Assembly (NCBI GenBank): GCA_017390245.1
Contig: JAFPCE010000027.1
Coordinates: 1-5,558, forward strand
Origin: Selenomonadaceae bacterium
GTDB taxonomy: Bacteria > Bacillota > Negativicutes > Selenomonadales > Selenomonadaceae
Length of the DNA: 5,558 nt
Direction: 5' to 3'
The position numbers and the translations under genes are program-made. Below, one piece after another: positions 1-5,523 of this stretch; the stretch's first letter is position 1, and each line of letters begins with the position of its first letter. The notes under the pieces were generated by a model, which did no database searches, had not been told where the DNA came from, and was given only the letters and a program-made list of their open reading frames with translations.

Positions 1-7
1 TCCTCCT
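1..7 (-). promoter_or_regulatory. Shine-Dalgarno of the next gene, at the window edge
   Basis: The minus strand ends in AGGAGGA, a near-perfect ribosome binding site following an AT-rich run. A start codon is expected within about ten bases outside the window. In many Firmicutes ribF is followed by rpsO (ribosomal protein S15), which is a reasonable guess but not visible here. Confidence 0.65.
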
Positions 8-71
8 ATATTTAATATATTTCCTAAAGCTGGGAAAAACGCTGGAGTTTCGTTAATCTTAGCTAAAGGCC

Positions 72-86
72 AGTGCACAACGCACT
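72..86 (-). other. small hairpin at the predicted 5' end of the downstream leader
   Basis: AGTGC (86-82) and GCACT (76-72) form a 5-bp stem around a five-base GTTGT loop on the minus strand, starting at about the predicted transcription start. A 5'-terminal stem can protect an mRNA from decay, or it can be part of a larger leader fold. The stem is short, so the call is tentative. Confidence 0.35.
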
Positions 87-92
87 TGTAAT

Positions 93-121
93 AATATAAC
101 ATAATAACAAGCTGCTGTAAA
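93..121 (-). promoter_or_regulatory. sigma-A-like promoter for the gene beyond the left edge
   Basis: On the minus strand TTTACA (121-116) and TATATT (98-93), each five of six to consensus, are separated by 17 bases. The -35 begins 17 bases after the ribF stop codon. Transcription would start near position 86 and run out of the window to the left, giving the next gene its own start in addition to any read-through from ribF. Confidence 0.65.
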
Positions 122-137
122 GCATATCCTGCCAGAT

Positions 138-1070
138 TTACTGAACTTTTTCCAAAAGCTGTCTCGCCCTCTGTTTATCTGCATGCAGCTGCTTTACCAG
201 CGCCTCAATACCGCTGAATTTTTTCTGTTCCCGCAGCTTAGTCACAAACTGCACCGTCACCGCTGCATCATAAATATCCCCGGAGAAATCCAGAATATTT
301 ACCTCCAGCCGGCGATTACAGCCTTCAAAGGTAGGATTATCCCCAATATTGGCAATGCCCTGATATATTTTCCCCTGCAAATGCACCAGCACAGCATAAG
401 CGCCATTTGGCAGCATAGCTCTTTTATCACCAATGGCCAGATTGGCAGTTGGAAACCCCAGCTTCCTTCCTCTGTGGTCACCATGGACAACTCTGCCGCC
501 AAAGCTGAAATACCTGCCTAAATAATGATTGGCCTGCTCTAATTCACCAGACTGCAGCAGTGCCCGTATCTGAGTACTGCTGACCAGACGACCCCCATCC
601 TTCACAGCTTCTCCCACCTCTGCCTGAAAGCCATAGTTGCTGCCTTCCCGCAAAAGCAAACGGGGATTGCCTTTTCCCTTATGGGCAAAGGTGAAATTTG
701 GTCCTGTTACCACGTAGGCTGGATGAAGATTTTGCTGCAAAGAGCTCATAAACTCCTCAGGACTCTGGCGGCACAGCTTTTCTGTAAAAGGAATATTAAC
801 CAGGATATCCACCCCCATGCTTTCCAGAATATTGGCCTTGGAAATATTATCACCAATCTGCATAGGCTCTTTCTCTGGTGCCAGCACAGAAAATGGATGA
901 TTGCTGAAGGTCAGCACCACGCTGAGCAGCTTATGCTCCTTAGCCAGGGCAATGGCTCTGTTAATAATCCCCTGATGGCCGATATGCACTCCGTCAAAGG
1001 TGCCCATAGCCACCGCTGTACCTTTTTTTATAGCATTTCTGGCATCTGCCAGCTTATTAAAAACTATCAT
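138..1070 (-). CDS. ribF: bifunctional riboflavin kinase / FAD synthetase RibF
   Basis: RibF phosphorylates riboflavin to FMN and then adenylylates FMN to FAD, in the cytoplasm. The 310-residue length is typical. The N-terminal FAD synthetase half has GTFDGVHIGHQ (23-33) with the nucleotidyltransferase HxGH at 29-32, TGPNFTFAHKGKG (122-134; many homologues read FRFG where FTFA stands) and SSTQIR (164-169). The C-terminal riboflavin kinase half has GRVVHGDHRGRKLGFPTANL (192-211), including the PTAN motif, then ANIGDNPTF (240-248) and LEVNILDF (255-262) with the presumed catalytic Glu256; E. coli has His where Asn258 is. The start is supported by AGGTG five bases before the ATG. It stands between its own promoter and a further promoter, with no clear terminator after its TAA. 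All key motifs are present. Confidence 0.97.
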   Translation of the reverse strand: MIVFNKLADARNAIKKGTAVAMGTFDGVHIGHQGIINRAIALAKEHKLLSVVLTFSNHPFSVLAPEKEPMQIGDNISKANILESMGVDILVNIPFTEKLCRQSPEEFMSSLQQNLHPAYVVTGPNFTFAHKGKGNPRLLLREGSNYGFQAEVGEAVKDGGRLVSSTQIRALLQSGELEQANHYLGRYFSFGGRVVHGDHRGRKLGFPTANLAIGDKRAMLPNGAYAVLVHLQGKIYQGIANIGDNPTFEGCNRRLEVNILDFSGDIYDAAVTVQFVTKLREQKKFSGIEALVKQLHADKQRARQLLEKVQ

Positions 1071-1109
1071 ATACTCACCTGAATATTAATTACTGATTTT
1101 CAAATTCAT

Positions 1110-1138
1110 ATTATACCCATAACTAACTGCAAAGGCAA
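1110..1138 (-). promoter_or_regulatory. sigma-A promoter of ribF
   Basis: On the minus strand TTGCCT (1138-1133) and a perfect TATAAT (1115-1110) are separated by exactly 17 bases. Transcription should start near 1103, leaving a leader of about 33 bases before the ATG. That is too short for an FMN riboswitch. The promoter lies after the coaBC terminator, so ribF appears to be transcribed on its own. Confidence 0.8.
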
Positions 1139-1153
1139 ATCATACCCTTGCAG
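1127..1153. promoter_or_regulatory. imperfect inverted repeat over the ribF -35 box, operator-like
   Basis: CTGCAAAGG (1127-1135) and CCCTTGCAG (1145-1153) are inverted copies matching at eight of nine positions, separated by nine bases. The repeat covers the whole ribF -35 hexamer (1133-1138), where a bound dimer would compete with RNA polymerase. It lies upstream of the predicted transcript start and so would act as DNA, not RNA. No known operator is recognised. Confidence 0.35.
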
Positions 1154-1180
1154 AATATATCCCCACAAAAAAATCTATAC

Positions 1181-1208
1181 CTTTTCAGACACTTTCATAA
1201 TCTTTTCA
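1181..1208. repeat. helically phased CTTTTCA-like direct repeats
   Basis: On the plus strand, CTTTTCA (1181-1187), ACTTTCA (1191-1197) and CTTTTCA (1202-1208) end 10 and 11 bases apart, close to one DNA turn. They lie roughly 80-105 bases upstream of the predicted ribF transcription start. Such phasing is seen at some response-regulator sites, but the area is pyrimidine-rich and the pattern may be chance. Confidence 0.3.
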
Positions 1209-1264
1209 TACATCAATGCTATATTAAACACAATCCCATATATGCATCATTTCTCCATCCCATT

Positions 1265-1298
1265 AAAAAAGGGTGTCTGCTAAGCAGGCACCCTTTTT
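1265..1298 (-). terminator. rho-independent terminator of the dapF-to-coaBC operon
   Basis: On the minus strand GGGTG (1293-1289) pairs with CACCC (1275-1271) and CTGC (1287-1284) with GCAG (1280-1277) around a TTA loop, with one C/A mismatch between the two stem parts. A-rich and T-rich tails flank it, and six T residues (1270-1265) follow in the direction of transcription. It is 24 bases past the coaBC stop. The plus-strand RNA could form the same hairpin with a G-U wobble in place of the mismatch and a five-T tail, so it may work in both directions. Confidence 0.9.
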
Positions 1299-1321
1299 CC
1301 CGTCTATAAAGCTGTAAAATT

Positions 1322-2545
1322 TTATAAAAGCTTCATTACCCGCTGCCAGATAATATAAGCCAGTTCCTTTTTGCTCATTAATGGCAATTCCTCTACACTG
1401 CCATCACGGCCCAGCAGCTTAATGAGATTGGTATCCGTATTAAAGCCAGCCTGTGGCTTCGTCACATCATTGGCCACTATCATATCCAGATTCTTCTTTT
1501 CCAGCTTGCCCTTGGCATACTGCAGAAGATTCTGTGTTTCTGCCGCAAAGCCTACCAGAATCTGGCCTGGCTTTTTCAGCTGCCCCAGTTCCTTTAAAAT
1601 ATCTGGATTCTTATCCAGCACCAGCACCAGCTCTTCATCATCTTTCTTAATCTTGTTTTCTGCCACATCCCTGACGCGGTAATCAGCTACAGCAGCAGCC
1701 TTTATCACCACATCTGTATTTGGAAAATGCTCCAGTACGTGCTGGCGCATCTCTCTGGCAGACTCTACAGGGATAAACTCTGCTCCAGCTGGTGGCTGCA
1801 GACTGGATGGTCCAGATATCAGTACTACCTTTGCACCGCATTTCACAGCTGCTTCAGCAATGGCATAGCCCATCTTGCCGCTGGAACGGTTGCCTATGTA
1901 ACGTACAGGATCTATAGGCTCTCTTGTGCCAGCTGCAGTTACCAGCACCTTCTTGCCCTTAAGCTTTGCCAGCAGCTCTTCCCTGTCCTGCTGCTCTCTA
2001 CCCTCAGCAAAGTAATTAGCAATGTAATCAAAAATCTCTGCTGCCTCAGGCATACGGCCAATGCCAGCAGTACCACAAGCCAAATGCCCTGATGCAGGTT
2101 CCAGCACCAGCATTCCTCTGTCCTTCAGTATGCCGATATTCTGCTGCGTTGCAGGATTGGTATACATATTGGAGTTCATGGCTGGAACCACCAATACTGG
2201 TGCTTTTGTGGCCAGCACAGTAGTAGTCAGCATATCATCTGCCATGCCTATAGCCATTTTCGCCAGAATATTAGCAGTAGCTGGCGCAATAACCACCATA
2301 TCTGCCAGCTGAGCCAGAGCAATATGCTCCACCTTAAATTCCTGCACCCTGTCCCACATACTGGTAACTACAGGATGGCCGCTAATCTCCCGGAAGGTCA
2401 GCTCCGTTACGAAATTCTGTGCTCCCTGGGTCATAATAACGTGTACATTTGCCCCAGATTTTCTGAGACGGCTCACCAGCTCTACGGTCTTATAGGCAGC
2501 AATGCCACCTGTAACGCCTATGATTATGTTCTTATCTTGTAGCAT
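1322..2545 (-). CDS. coaBC: bifunctional phosphopantothenoylcysteine decarboxylase / phosphopantothenate-cysteine ligase CoaBC
   Basis: CoaBC carries out two consecutive steps of coenzyme A synthesis: CTP-dependent joining of cysteine to 4'-phosphopantothenate (CoaB half) and FMN-dependent decarboxylation to 4'-phosphopantetheine (CoaC half). The 407 residues are full length for the fusion. The flavoprotein half shows GVTGGIAAYK (10-19), the catalytic His74 in VEHIALA, PATANILAKMA, PAMN (121-124) and the active-site lid ACGTAGIGRM with Cys157. A linker near 180-196 leads to the ligase half with VLVTAAGTREPIDPVRYIGN (200-219, including the intermediate-handling Asn219), RSSGKMG, KAAAVADYR and the lysine-rich NKIKK. 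The start fits the family N-terminus; GAGG lies four bases before ATG, rather close. A strong hairpin terminator follows the TAA. In B. subtilis priA comes next, but not here. Confidence 0.97.
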   Translation of the reverse strand: MLQDKNIIIGVTGGIAAYKTVELVSRLRKSGANVHVIMTQGAQNFVTELTFREISGHPVVTSMWDRVQEFKVEHIALAQLADMVVIAPATANILAKMAIGMADDMLTTTVLATKAPVLVVPAMNSNMYTNPATQQNIGILKDRGMLVLEPASGHLACGTAGIGRMPEAAEIFDYIANYFAEGREQQDREELLAKLKGKKVLVTAAGTREPIDPVRYIGNRSSGKMGYAIAEAAVKCGAKVVLISGPSSLQPPAGAEFIPVESAREMRQHVLEHFPNTDVVIKAAAVADYRVRDVAENKIKKDDEELVLVLDKNPDILKELGQLKKPGQILVGFAAETQNLLQYAKGKLEKKNLDMIVANDVTKPQAGFNTDTNLIKLLGRDGSVEELPLMSKKELAYIIWQRVMKLL

Positions 2546-2560
2546 ATATCCTCACAATGC

Positions 2561-2586
2561 AAAATCCAGCCCGGTAAAGGGCTGGA
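2561..2586 (-). terminator. intercistronic hairpin between rpoZ and coaBC, possible partial terminator
   Basis: On the minus strand TCCAGCCC (2586-2579) and GGGCTGGA (2572-2565) form a perfect 8-bp stem around a six-base TTTACC loop, followed by only four T residues (2564-2561). It begins eight bases after the rpoZ stop and ends 15 bases before the coaBC start. The short T-run suggests partial termination or a protective 3' end for the upstream transcript rather than a full stop. Confidence 0.5.
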
Positions 2587-2593
2587 AAATAGC

Positions 2594-2827
2594 TTATTTA
2601 ATACCGTTGTTCATACGCTTATAGGTAATCTTGCCCTCGTAGATTTCCTCCATGGCATTGGTTACATCACGGGTGGAAACACGGTCAGCGGTAACAGGAT
2701 GCTCACCATCCATAATGTCACGGGCACGCTTTGCTGCCAGAGTTACCAGGGTGTAACGGCTGTCAGCCAATGGAGTCAGCTGATCAAGATTAGGGGTTAC
2801 GATGTTCATCTCATTCTTGTTGCTCAT
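2594..2827 (-). CDS. rpoZ: DNA-directed RNA polymerase omega subunit
   Basis: Omega binds the beta-prime subunit and helps RNA polymerase assemble. The 77-residue length fits the short omega of Firmicutes. The conserved core is clear: NLDQLTPLADSRYTLVTLAAKRARDI (residues 13-38) holds the SRYxLVxxAAKRAR signature, followed by the C-terminal STRDVTNAMEEIYEGKITY (51-69), which matches the family's AxEEIxxGKI motif. Position directly after gmk is conserved in many Firmicutes and also in E. coli (gmk-rpoZ), which supports the call. The stop is TAA, followed eight bases later by a GC-rich hairpin. The AT-rich gap before the gene leaves room for separate control, but I could not identify a promoter there. 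Confidence 0.95.
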   Translation of the reverse strand: MSNKNEMNIVTPNLDQLTPLADSRYTLVTLAAKRARDIMDGEHPVTADRVSTRDVTNAMEEIYEGKITYKRMNNGIK

Positions 2828-2946
2828 GTTATATAAGCTCCTTCCTCTTCACAAAAATTTCCTTCAAAAAAATTCCTTTATTAAAACAAAATTTTCTTTA
2901 GCAAAAACAAATTATCTCAATATTTCTCAGGCCTTATTGCAAAACC
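2828..2946 (-). other. AT-rich intercistronic gap between gmk and rpoZ
   Basis: This 119-base stretch is much richer in A and T than the flanking genes. On the plus strand two imperfect copies of a CAAAAATTTCCTT-like element lie side by side (2852-2865 and 2865-2879). I looked for a sigma-A promoter: TTGCTA and TAATAA occur but only 15 bases apart, so I do not call one. No convincing terminator is present. It ends in the rpoZ ribosome binding site. Confidence 0.4.
2838..2843 (-). promoter_or_regulatory. rpoZ Shine-Dalgarno
   Basis: AAGGAG on the minus strand lies ten bases before the ATG at 2827. It favours this start over the internal Met7 codon, which would be 28 bases away. Confidence 0.7.
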
Positions 2947-3546
2947 TTATTTCAAGGCCTTTAACAAATCCTCATTCAAATCAGTACGGTTATGCTCTGC
3001 AGCAATGATATTGGCAATGGTTTCCTCTGCCTTTTCCACAGTATCATTCACTACCACATAACGGTACTTAACTGCTCTGCCAATTTCTTCCTTAGCAGCA
3101 CCAAGGCGGCGGGCAATGCTTTCCTCTGTTTCAGTGCCTCTGCCCCGGAGGCGTTTCTCCAGCTCCTCCAGGGATGGTGGCAGCAGGAATACATACAAGC
3201 CCTCAGGCATAGCCTCCATTACATTCAGCGCACCCTGGGTATCTATTTCCAGCAGAATGTCCTCACCAGCCTCCAGCCGGTCTAGCACAGCCTGCTTTGG
3301 CGTGCCGTAATAATTGCCATATACATTGGCCCACTCCAGCAGCTCTCCAGCCTCTATCATGGCCTCAAACTTTGCCTTGTCATAAAAATAATAATTCACG
3401 CCATCCACTTCACCAGGACGGGGCTGGCGGGTAGTAGCAGATATAGAATAGGCCAGCTCTGGATGCTTCTCCCGCAGCAAATTGCACACAGTGCCCTTGC
3501 CTGTACCAGAAGGACCTGATACTAAAACTAACAAACCCTTACGCAC
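2947..3546 (-). CDS. gmk: guanylate kinase
   Basis: Gmk phosphorylates GMP (or dGMP) to GDP with ATP, an essential step in guanine nucleotide and (p)ppGpp supply. The 199-residue length is normal for the family. The P-loop GPSGTGKGT is at residues 11-19. The GMP-binding region follows with SATTRQPRPGEVDGVNYYF (36-54, including Arg40, Arg43 and Tyr52) and GELLEWANVYGNYYGTP (67-83). LLEIDTQGA (98-106) is the second nucleotide-site strand, where many homologues have DVQG. The mobile lid is seen as RGRGTETEESIARRL (134-148). The protein is cytoplasmic with no signal sequence. The start codon is GTG, with AGGAGG seven bases upstream. It sits two bases after remA and ends in TAA. All expected motifs are intact. 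Confidence 0.97.
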   Translation of the reverse strand: MRKGLLVLVSGPSGTGKGTVCNLLREKHPELAYSISATTRQPRPGEVDGVNYYFYDKAKFEAMIEAGELLEWANVYGNYYGTPKQAVLDRLEAGEDILLEIDTQGALNVMEAMPEGLYVFLLPPSLEELEKRLRGRGTETEESIARRLGAAKEEIGRAVKYRYVVVNDTVEKAEETIANIIAAEHNRTDLNEDLLKALK

Positions 3547-3548
3547 AG

Positions 3549-3791
3549 TTATTCCTCCTCAAATCTATGAGACATGGTATCTGGCTGTACAGCAGAAAGC
3601 ACCACATGTCCGCTATCTGTTATAATTACGGCTCTGGTTCTGCGCCCATAGGTAGCATCAATGAGATGCAGGCTGTCCCTGGCCTCCTGAATCAAACGCT
3701 TAATTGGCGCAGACTCCGGACTAACTATAGCAATAATCCTGTTAGCTGATACAGTATTACCAAAGCCAATATTTATCAGCTTCATATTCAT
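3549..3791 (-). CDS. remA: RemA family DNA-binding regulator (DUF370)
   Basis: This 80-residue protein is nearly collinear with B. subtilis RemA. It has LINIGFGNTVSANRIIAIVSP (residues 5-25), ESAPIKRLIQEARD, then LIDATYGRRTRAVIITDSGHVVLSAVQPDT. In B. subtilis RemA is a ring-forming DNA-binding protein that activates biofilm-matrix and osmoprotection genes; the target here is unknown. The conserved Arg pair in the YGRRTRA loop is present. Residue 1 is chosen as the start because GGAG lies nine bases upstream, whereas the alternative Met3 would sit 15 bases from it. The stop codon TAA is only two bases from the gmk GTG, and the last codons (FEEE) double as the gmk ribosome binding site, so the two genes are very likely co-translated. 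No signal peptide is present; the protein is cytoplasmic. Confidence 0.95.
   Translation of the reverse strand: MNMKLINIGFGNTVSANRIIAIVSPESAPIKRLIQEARDSLHLIDATYGRRTRAVIITDSGHVVLSAVQPDTMSHRFEEE
3554..3559 (-). promoter_or_regulatory. gmk Shine-Dalgarno nested in the end of remA
   Basis: AGGAGG on the minus strand lies seven bases before the gmk GTG and is formed by the Glu codons that end remA. It is the strongest ribosome binding site in the window. It settles the gmk start as GTG at 3546, since no ATG is near in that frame. Confidence 0.85.
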
Positions 3792-3809
3792 TCAGACTCA
3801 CTCCATTTC

Positions 3810-3836
3810 AAAAAGCAAGCAAACCCTTTGCAGCTT
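3810..3836 (-). terminator. weak hairpin at the end of yicC, possible attenuator
   Basis: On the minus strand, GCAAA (3831-3827) and TTTGC (3823-3819) pair around a GGG loop. An outer AAGC/GCTT pair flanks them across a small internal loop, followed by a few T residues (3812-3810). The stem is short and AT-rich and overlaps the yicC stop codon, so at most it is a weak attenuator between yicC and remA. It may have no function. Confidence 0.2.
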
Positions 3837-4713
3837 ACTCAATATTCTGAATCTGCTCACGAATCTTCTCAATCTCGCTTTTTACATCCACCACAATCTG
3901 AGCAGCACCGGCAGAATTAGCCTTGGAAGCCACAGTATTAATCTCACGGTTCATTTCCTGAATCAAGAAATCAATCTTCCTGCCCACTGGCTCATCAGCG
4001 CTGATAATCTCCCTGAACTGGGCAAAATGGCTGCGCAGTCTCACGATTTCCTCAGTGTAATTCACCTTGTCAGTATAGAGAGCAGTCTCCTGGATAATGC
4101 GGGCTTCATCTATTTCCTGAGTGTTTAAATACTCATTAAGAACCTTCTCCAGGCGCTGGCGGTAATTAGCCACAATCTCAGGTGCCAGCACAGCCAGCTG
4201 CTCCACAAAGCCTTCCAGAATCTCAATGCGCTTTAATAAATCCACCTGAATATTAGCGCCCTCAGCCTCACGCATAGCCACCAGATTCTTTAAGGCCATG
4301 TCAAAGGCCTCCATGATAACAGGCTCTGCCTCATCTAAATTCTGCTGGGCTTCCTCCACCCGCAGTACATCCTGATAGCCAGCAATCTCTGCTGGGGTAA
4401 TAGGCGCCAGCAGCCCCAGCTCCTGCTTAATATCGTGCAATGCCTTGCCATAGGCCTTTGCCAGGCCCATATCCACATTAATCACTGCTTCCTTATCCCG
4501 CAGATCCCAGAATTTCACAGAAATATCCATCTTGCCACGAGAAGCATATTCCTTGATTTTCTTCACAATATTGCTTTCGTACATAGCAAGGCAGTGTGGC
4601 ATGCGGAAATTGGTTTCCAAAAATCTCTGGTTTACAGTCTTAATTTCAACGTGTACCTTAAAGCTCTGGTTTTCGCTGTCACCAGCACCAAAGCCAGTCA
4701 TACTCTTTATCAT
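3835..4713 (-). CDS. YicC/YloC family endoribonuclease
   Basis: This 292-residue protein is full length for the YicC/YloC family. It begins with the signature MIKSMTGFGAG (residues 1-11) of the N-terminal YicC-like domain. It ends with the C-terminal DUF1732 domain, recognisable from DFLIQEMNREINTVASKA followed by EIEKIREQIQNIE at the very end. The middle is charged and helical in character, with no signal peptide or membrane segment, so it is cytoplasmic. E. coli YicC and B. subtilis YloC have been linked to RNA cleavage or turnover; assigning that activity here rests on family membership. The start is supported by AGAGG (4722-4726) eight bases before the ATG, which overlaps the dapF stop codon and suggests co-translation with dapF. 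The stop is TAA. Position directly before remA and gmk matches the common Firmicutes order. Confidence 0.93.
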   Translation of the reverse strand: MIKSMTGFGAGDSENQSFKVHVEIKTVNQRFLETNFRMPHCLAMYESNIVKKIKEYASRGKMDISVKFWDLRDKEAVINVDMGLAKAYGKALHDIKQELGLLAPITPAEIAGYQDVLRVEEAQQNLDEAEPVIMEAFDMALKNLVAMREAEGANIQVDLLKRIEILEGFVEQLAVLAPEIVANYRQRLEKVLNEYLNTQEIDEARIIQETALYTDKVNYTEEIVRLRSHFAQFREIISADEPVGRKIDFLIQEMNREINTVASKANSAGAAQIVVDVKSEIEKIREQIQNIE

Positions 4714-4725
4714 ATATACAGCCTC

Positions 4726-5523
4726 TTAGTCCTTCAAATTATATGTTCCGGCAAAAACCTGCACAGCAGGACCAGTCATATAAAGATGGTTATTGTCAGC
4801 CCACTCAATGTTCAGCTTGCCACCATCTAACTGGATTTCAATATTGCGGTCAGTAAAATCATTCAAAATAGCCGCAGTAGTAGTTGCACAGGCACCCGTA
4901 CCACAAGCCAAAGTTACAGCAGCACCACGCTCCCAGACACGCATCCGCAGATGCTTTCTGTCAATAACCTGGATAAATTCCGCATTGACACGCTTCGGGA
5001 ACTTTTCATGGCGCTCCACCAGAGGACCATATTCATGAATAGGGAAATTCTCAGCATCATCCACAAAGATAACACAATGAGGGTTACCCATGGAAACGCA
5101 GGTCATCTTAAATTCCTTATCCTTCACGGTAATAGGCTCAGCAACGATTCTGTTCATGCCATAGCCTGCCACAGGAATCTTCTCTCCCTCTAAAATTGGT
5201 TCACCCATATCAACCTTCACCATAGCCTCAGCACCATGCTTTTCCATAATCTTTGGTACCAGGATGCCTGCACCGGTTTCTACAGTAAACTCCTCAAACT
5301 TTACATAGCCCTTTTCATATACGTAGCTGGCAAAACAGCGGATGCCATTGCCGCACATCTCCGCCTCACTGCCATCAGCATTAATAATCTGCATGCGGAT
5401 ATCAGCCTTGTCAGATGGCAGCACCAGCAGGATGCCGTCAGCACCAATGCCATAATGTCTGTCACACAGCTCCACCGCTGCAGAAACATAATCAGCCTCT
5501 GGCTCCTTTAAGCAGTCAATCAT
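4726..5523 (-). CDS. dapF: diaminopimelate epimerase DapF (5' end disrupted or outside window)
   Basis: DapF interconverts LL- and meso-diaminopimelate in the cytoplasm, supplying meso-DAP for peptidoglycan and lysine. Counting from the ATG at 5523, the open part is 265 residues. It shows GIGADG (25-30), the first catalytic-cysteine motif MCGNGIRC (Cys57), MGNPHC in the middle, and the second catalytic-cysteine motif LACGTGACA (Cys207) after WERG. Family members are usually about 275-285 residues and begin with an FTKxxGxGNDF-type segment. The same frame continues upstream of this ATG and encodes GTGNDFV and FTKW, but with a TAG between W and G at 5545-5547. The ATG at 5523 is therefore only the first start after that stop. 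It has no good ribosome binding site and would lose the substrate-binding Asn of GNDF. The usual residues after ERG (GE in many homologues) read AV here. The gene ends in TAA 12 bases before yicC. The family call is very safe; whether the gene is intact is not. Confidence 0.93.
   Translation of the reverse strand: MIDCLKEPEADYVSAAVELCDRHYGIGADGILLVLPSDKADIRMQIINADGSEAEMCGNGIRCFASYVYEKGYVKFEEFTVETGAGILVPKIMEKHGAEAMVKVDMGEPILEGEKIPVAGYGMNRIVAEPITVKDKEFKMTCVSMGNPHCVIFVDDAENFPIHEYGPLVERHEKFPKRVNAEFIQVIDRKHLRMRVWERGAAVTLACGTGACATTTAAILNDFTDRNIEIQLDGGKLNIEWADNNHLYMTGPAVQVFAGTYNLKD

Noticed and set aside
681..1082. Plus-strand open frame of 133 codons opposite ribF
   Set aside because: It lies fully antisense to the well-supported ribF start region, has no recognisable domain and no ribosome binding site of note, and is explained by the codon use of ribF.
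1071..1110. FMN riboswitch before ribF
   Set aside because: The predicted leader is only about 33 bases and the conserved FMN-element segments are absent from the gap.
1224..1250. Eight-codon minus-strand ORF (MMHIWDCV) between coaBC and ribF, as a leader peptide
   Set aside because: It lies upstream of the predicted ribF promoter and just after the terminator, and the GGAG before it is too close to the first ATG. There is no sign it is transcribed.
1616..1632. Strand-biased CCAGCA/GCTGG words, including a triple repeat in coaBC, as Chi-like or repeat elements
   Set aside because: They fall in frame as Val-Leu, Leu-Val and similar codons (here the LVLVL of coaBC) and are scattered through genes. 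Preferred GTG/CTG codon use explains them without a separate signal.
1727..2092. Plus-strand open frame of 121 codons opposite coaBC
   Set aside because: It is a shadow of coaBC. The translation is Cys/Ser/Leu-rich, as expected from antisense reading, and matches no family I recognise.
2929..2963. AGGCCTT/AAGGCCT inverted pair at the end of gmk as a terminator
   Set aside because: The element is self-palindromic, the loop is long, and no T-run follows in the direction of transcription.
4435..4830. Plus-strand open frame of 131 codons opposite yicC and the end of dapF
   Set aside because: It is antisense to two genes with clear family motifs and crosses their junction. Its translation has no recognisable features.
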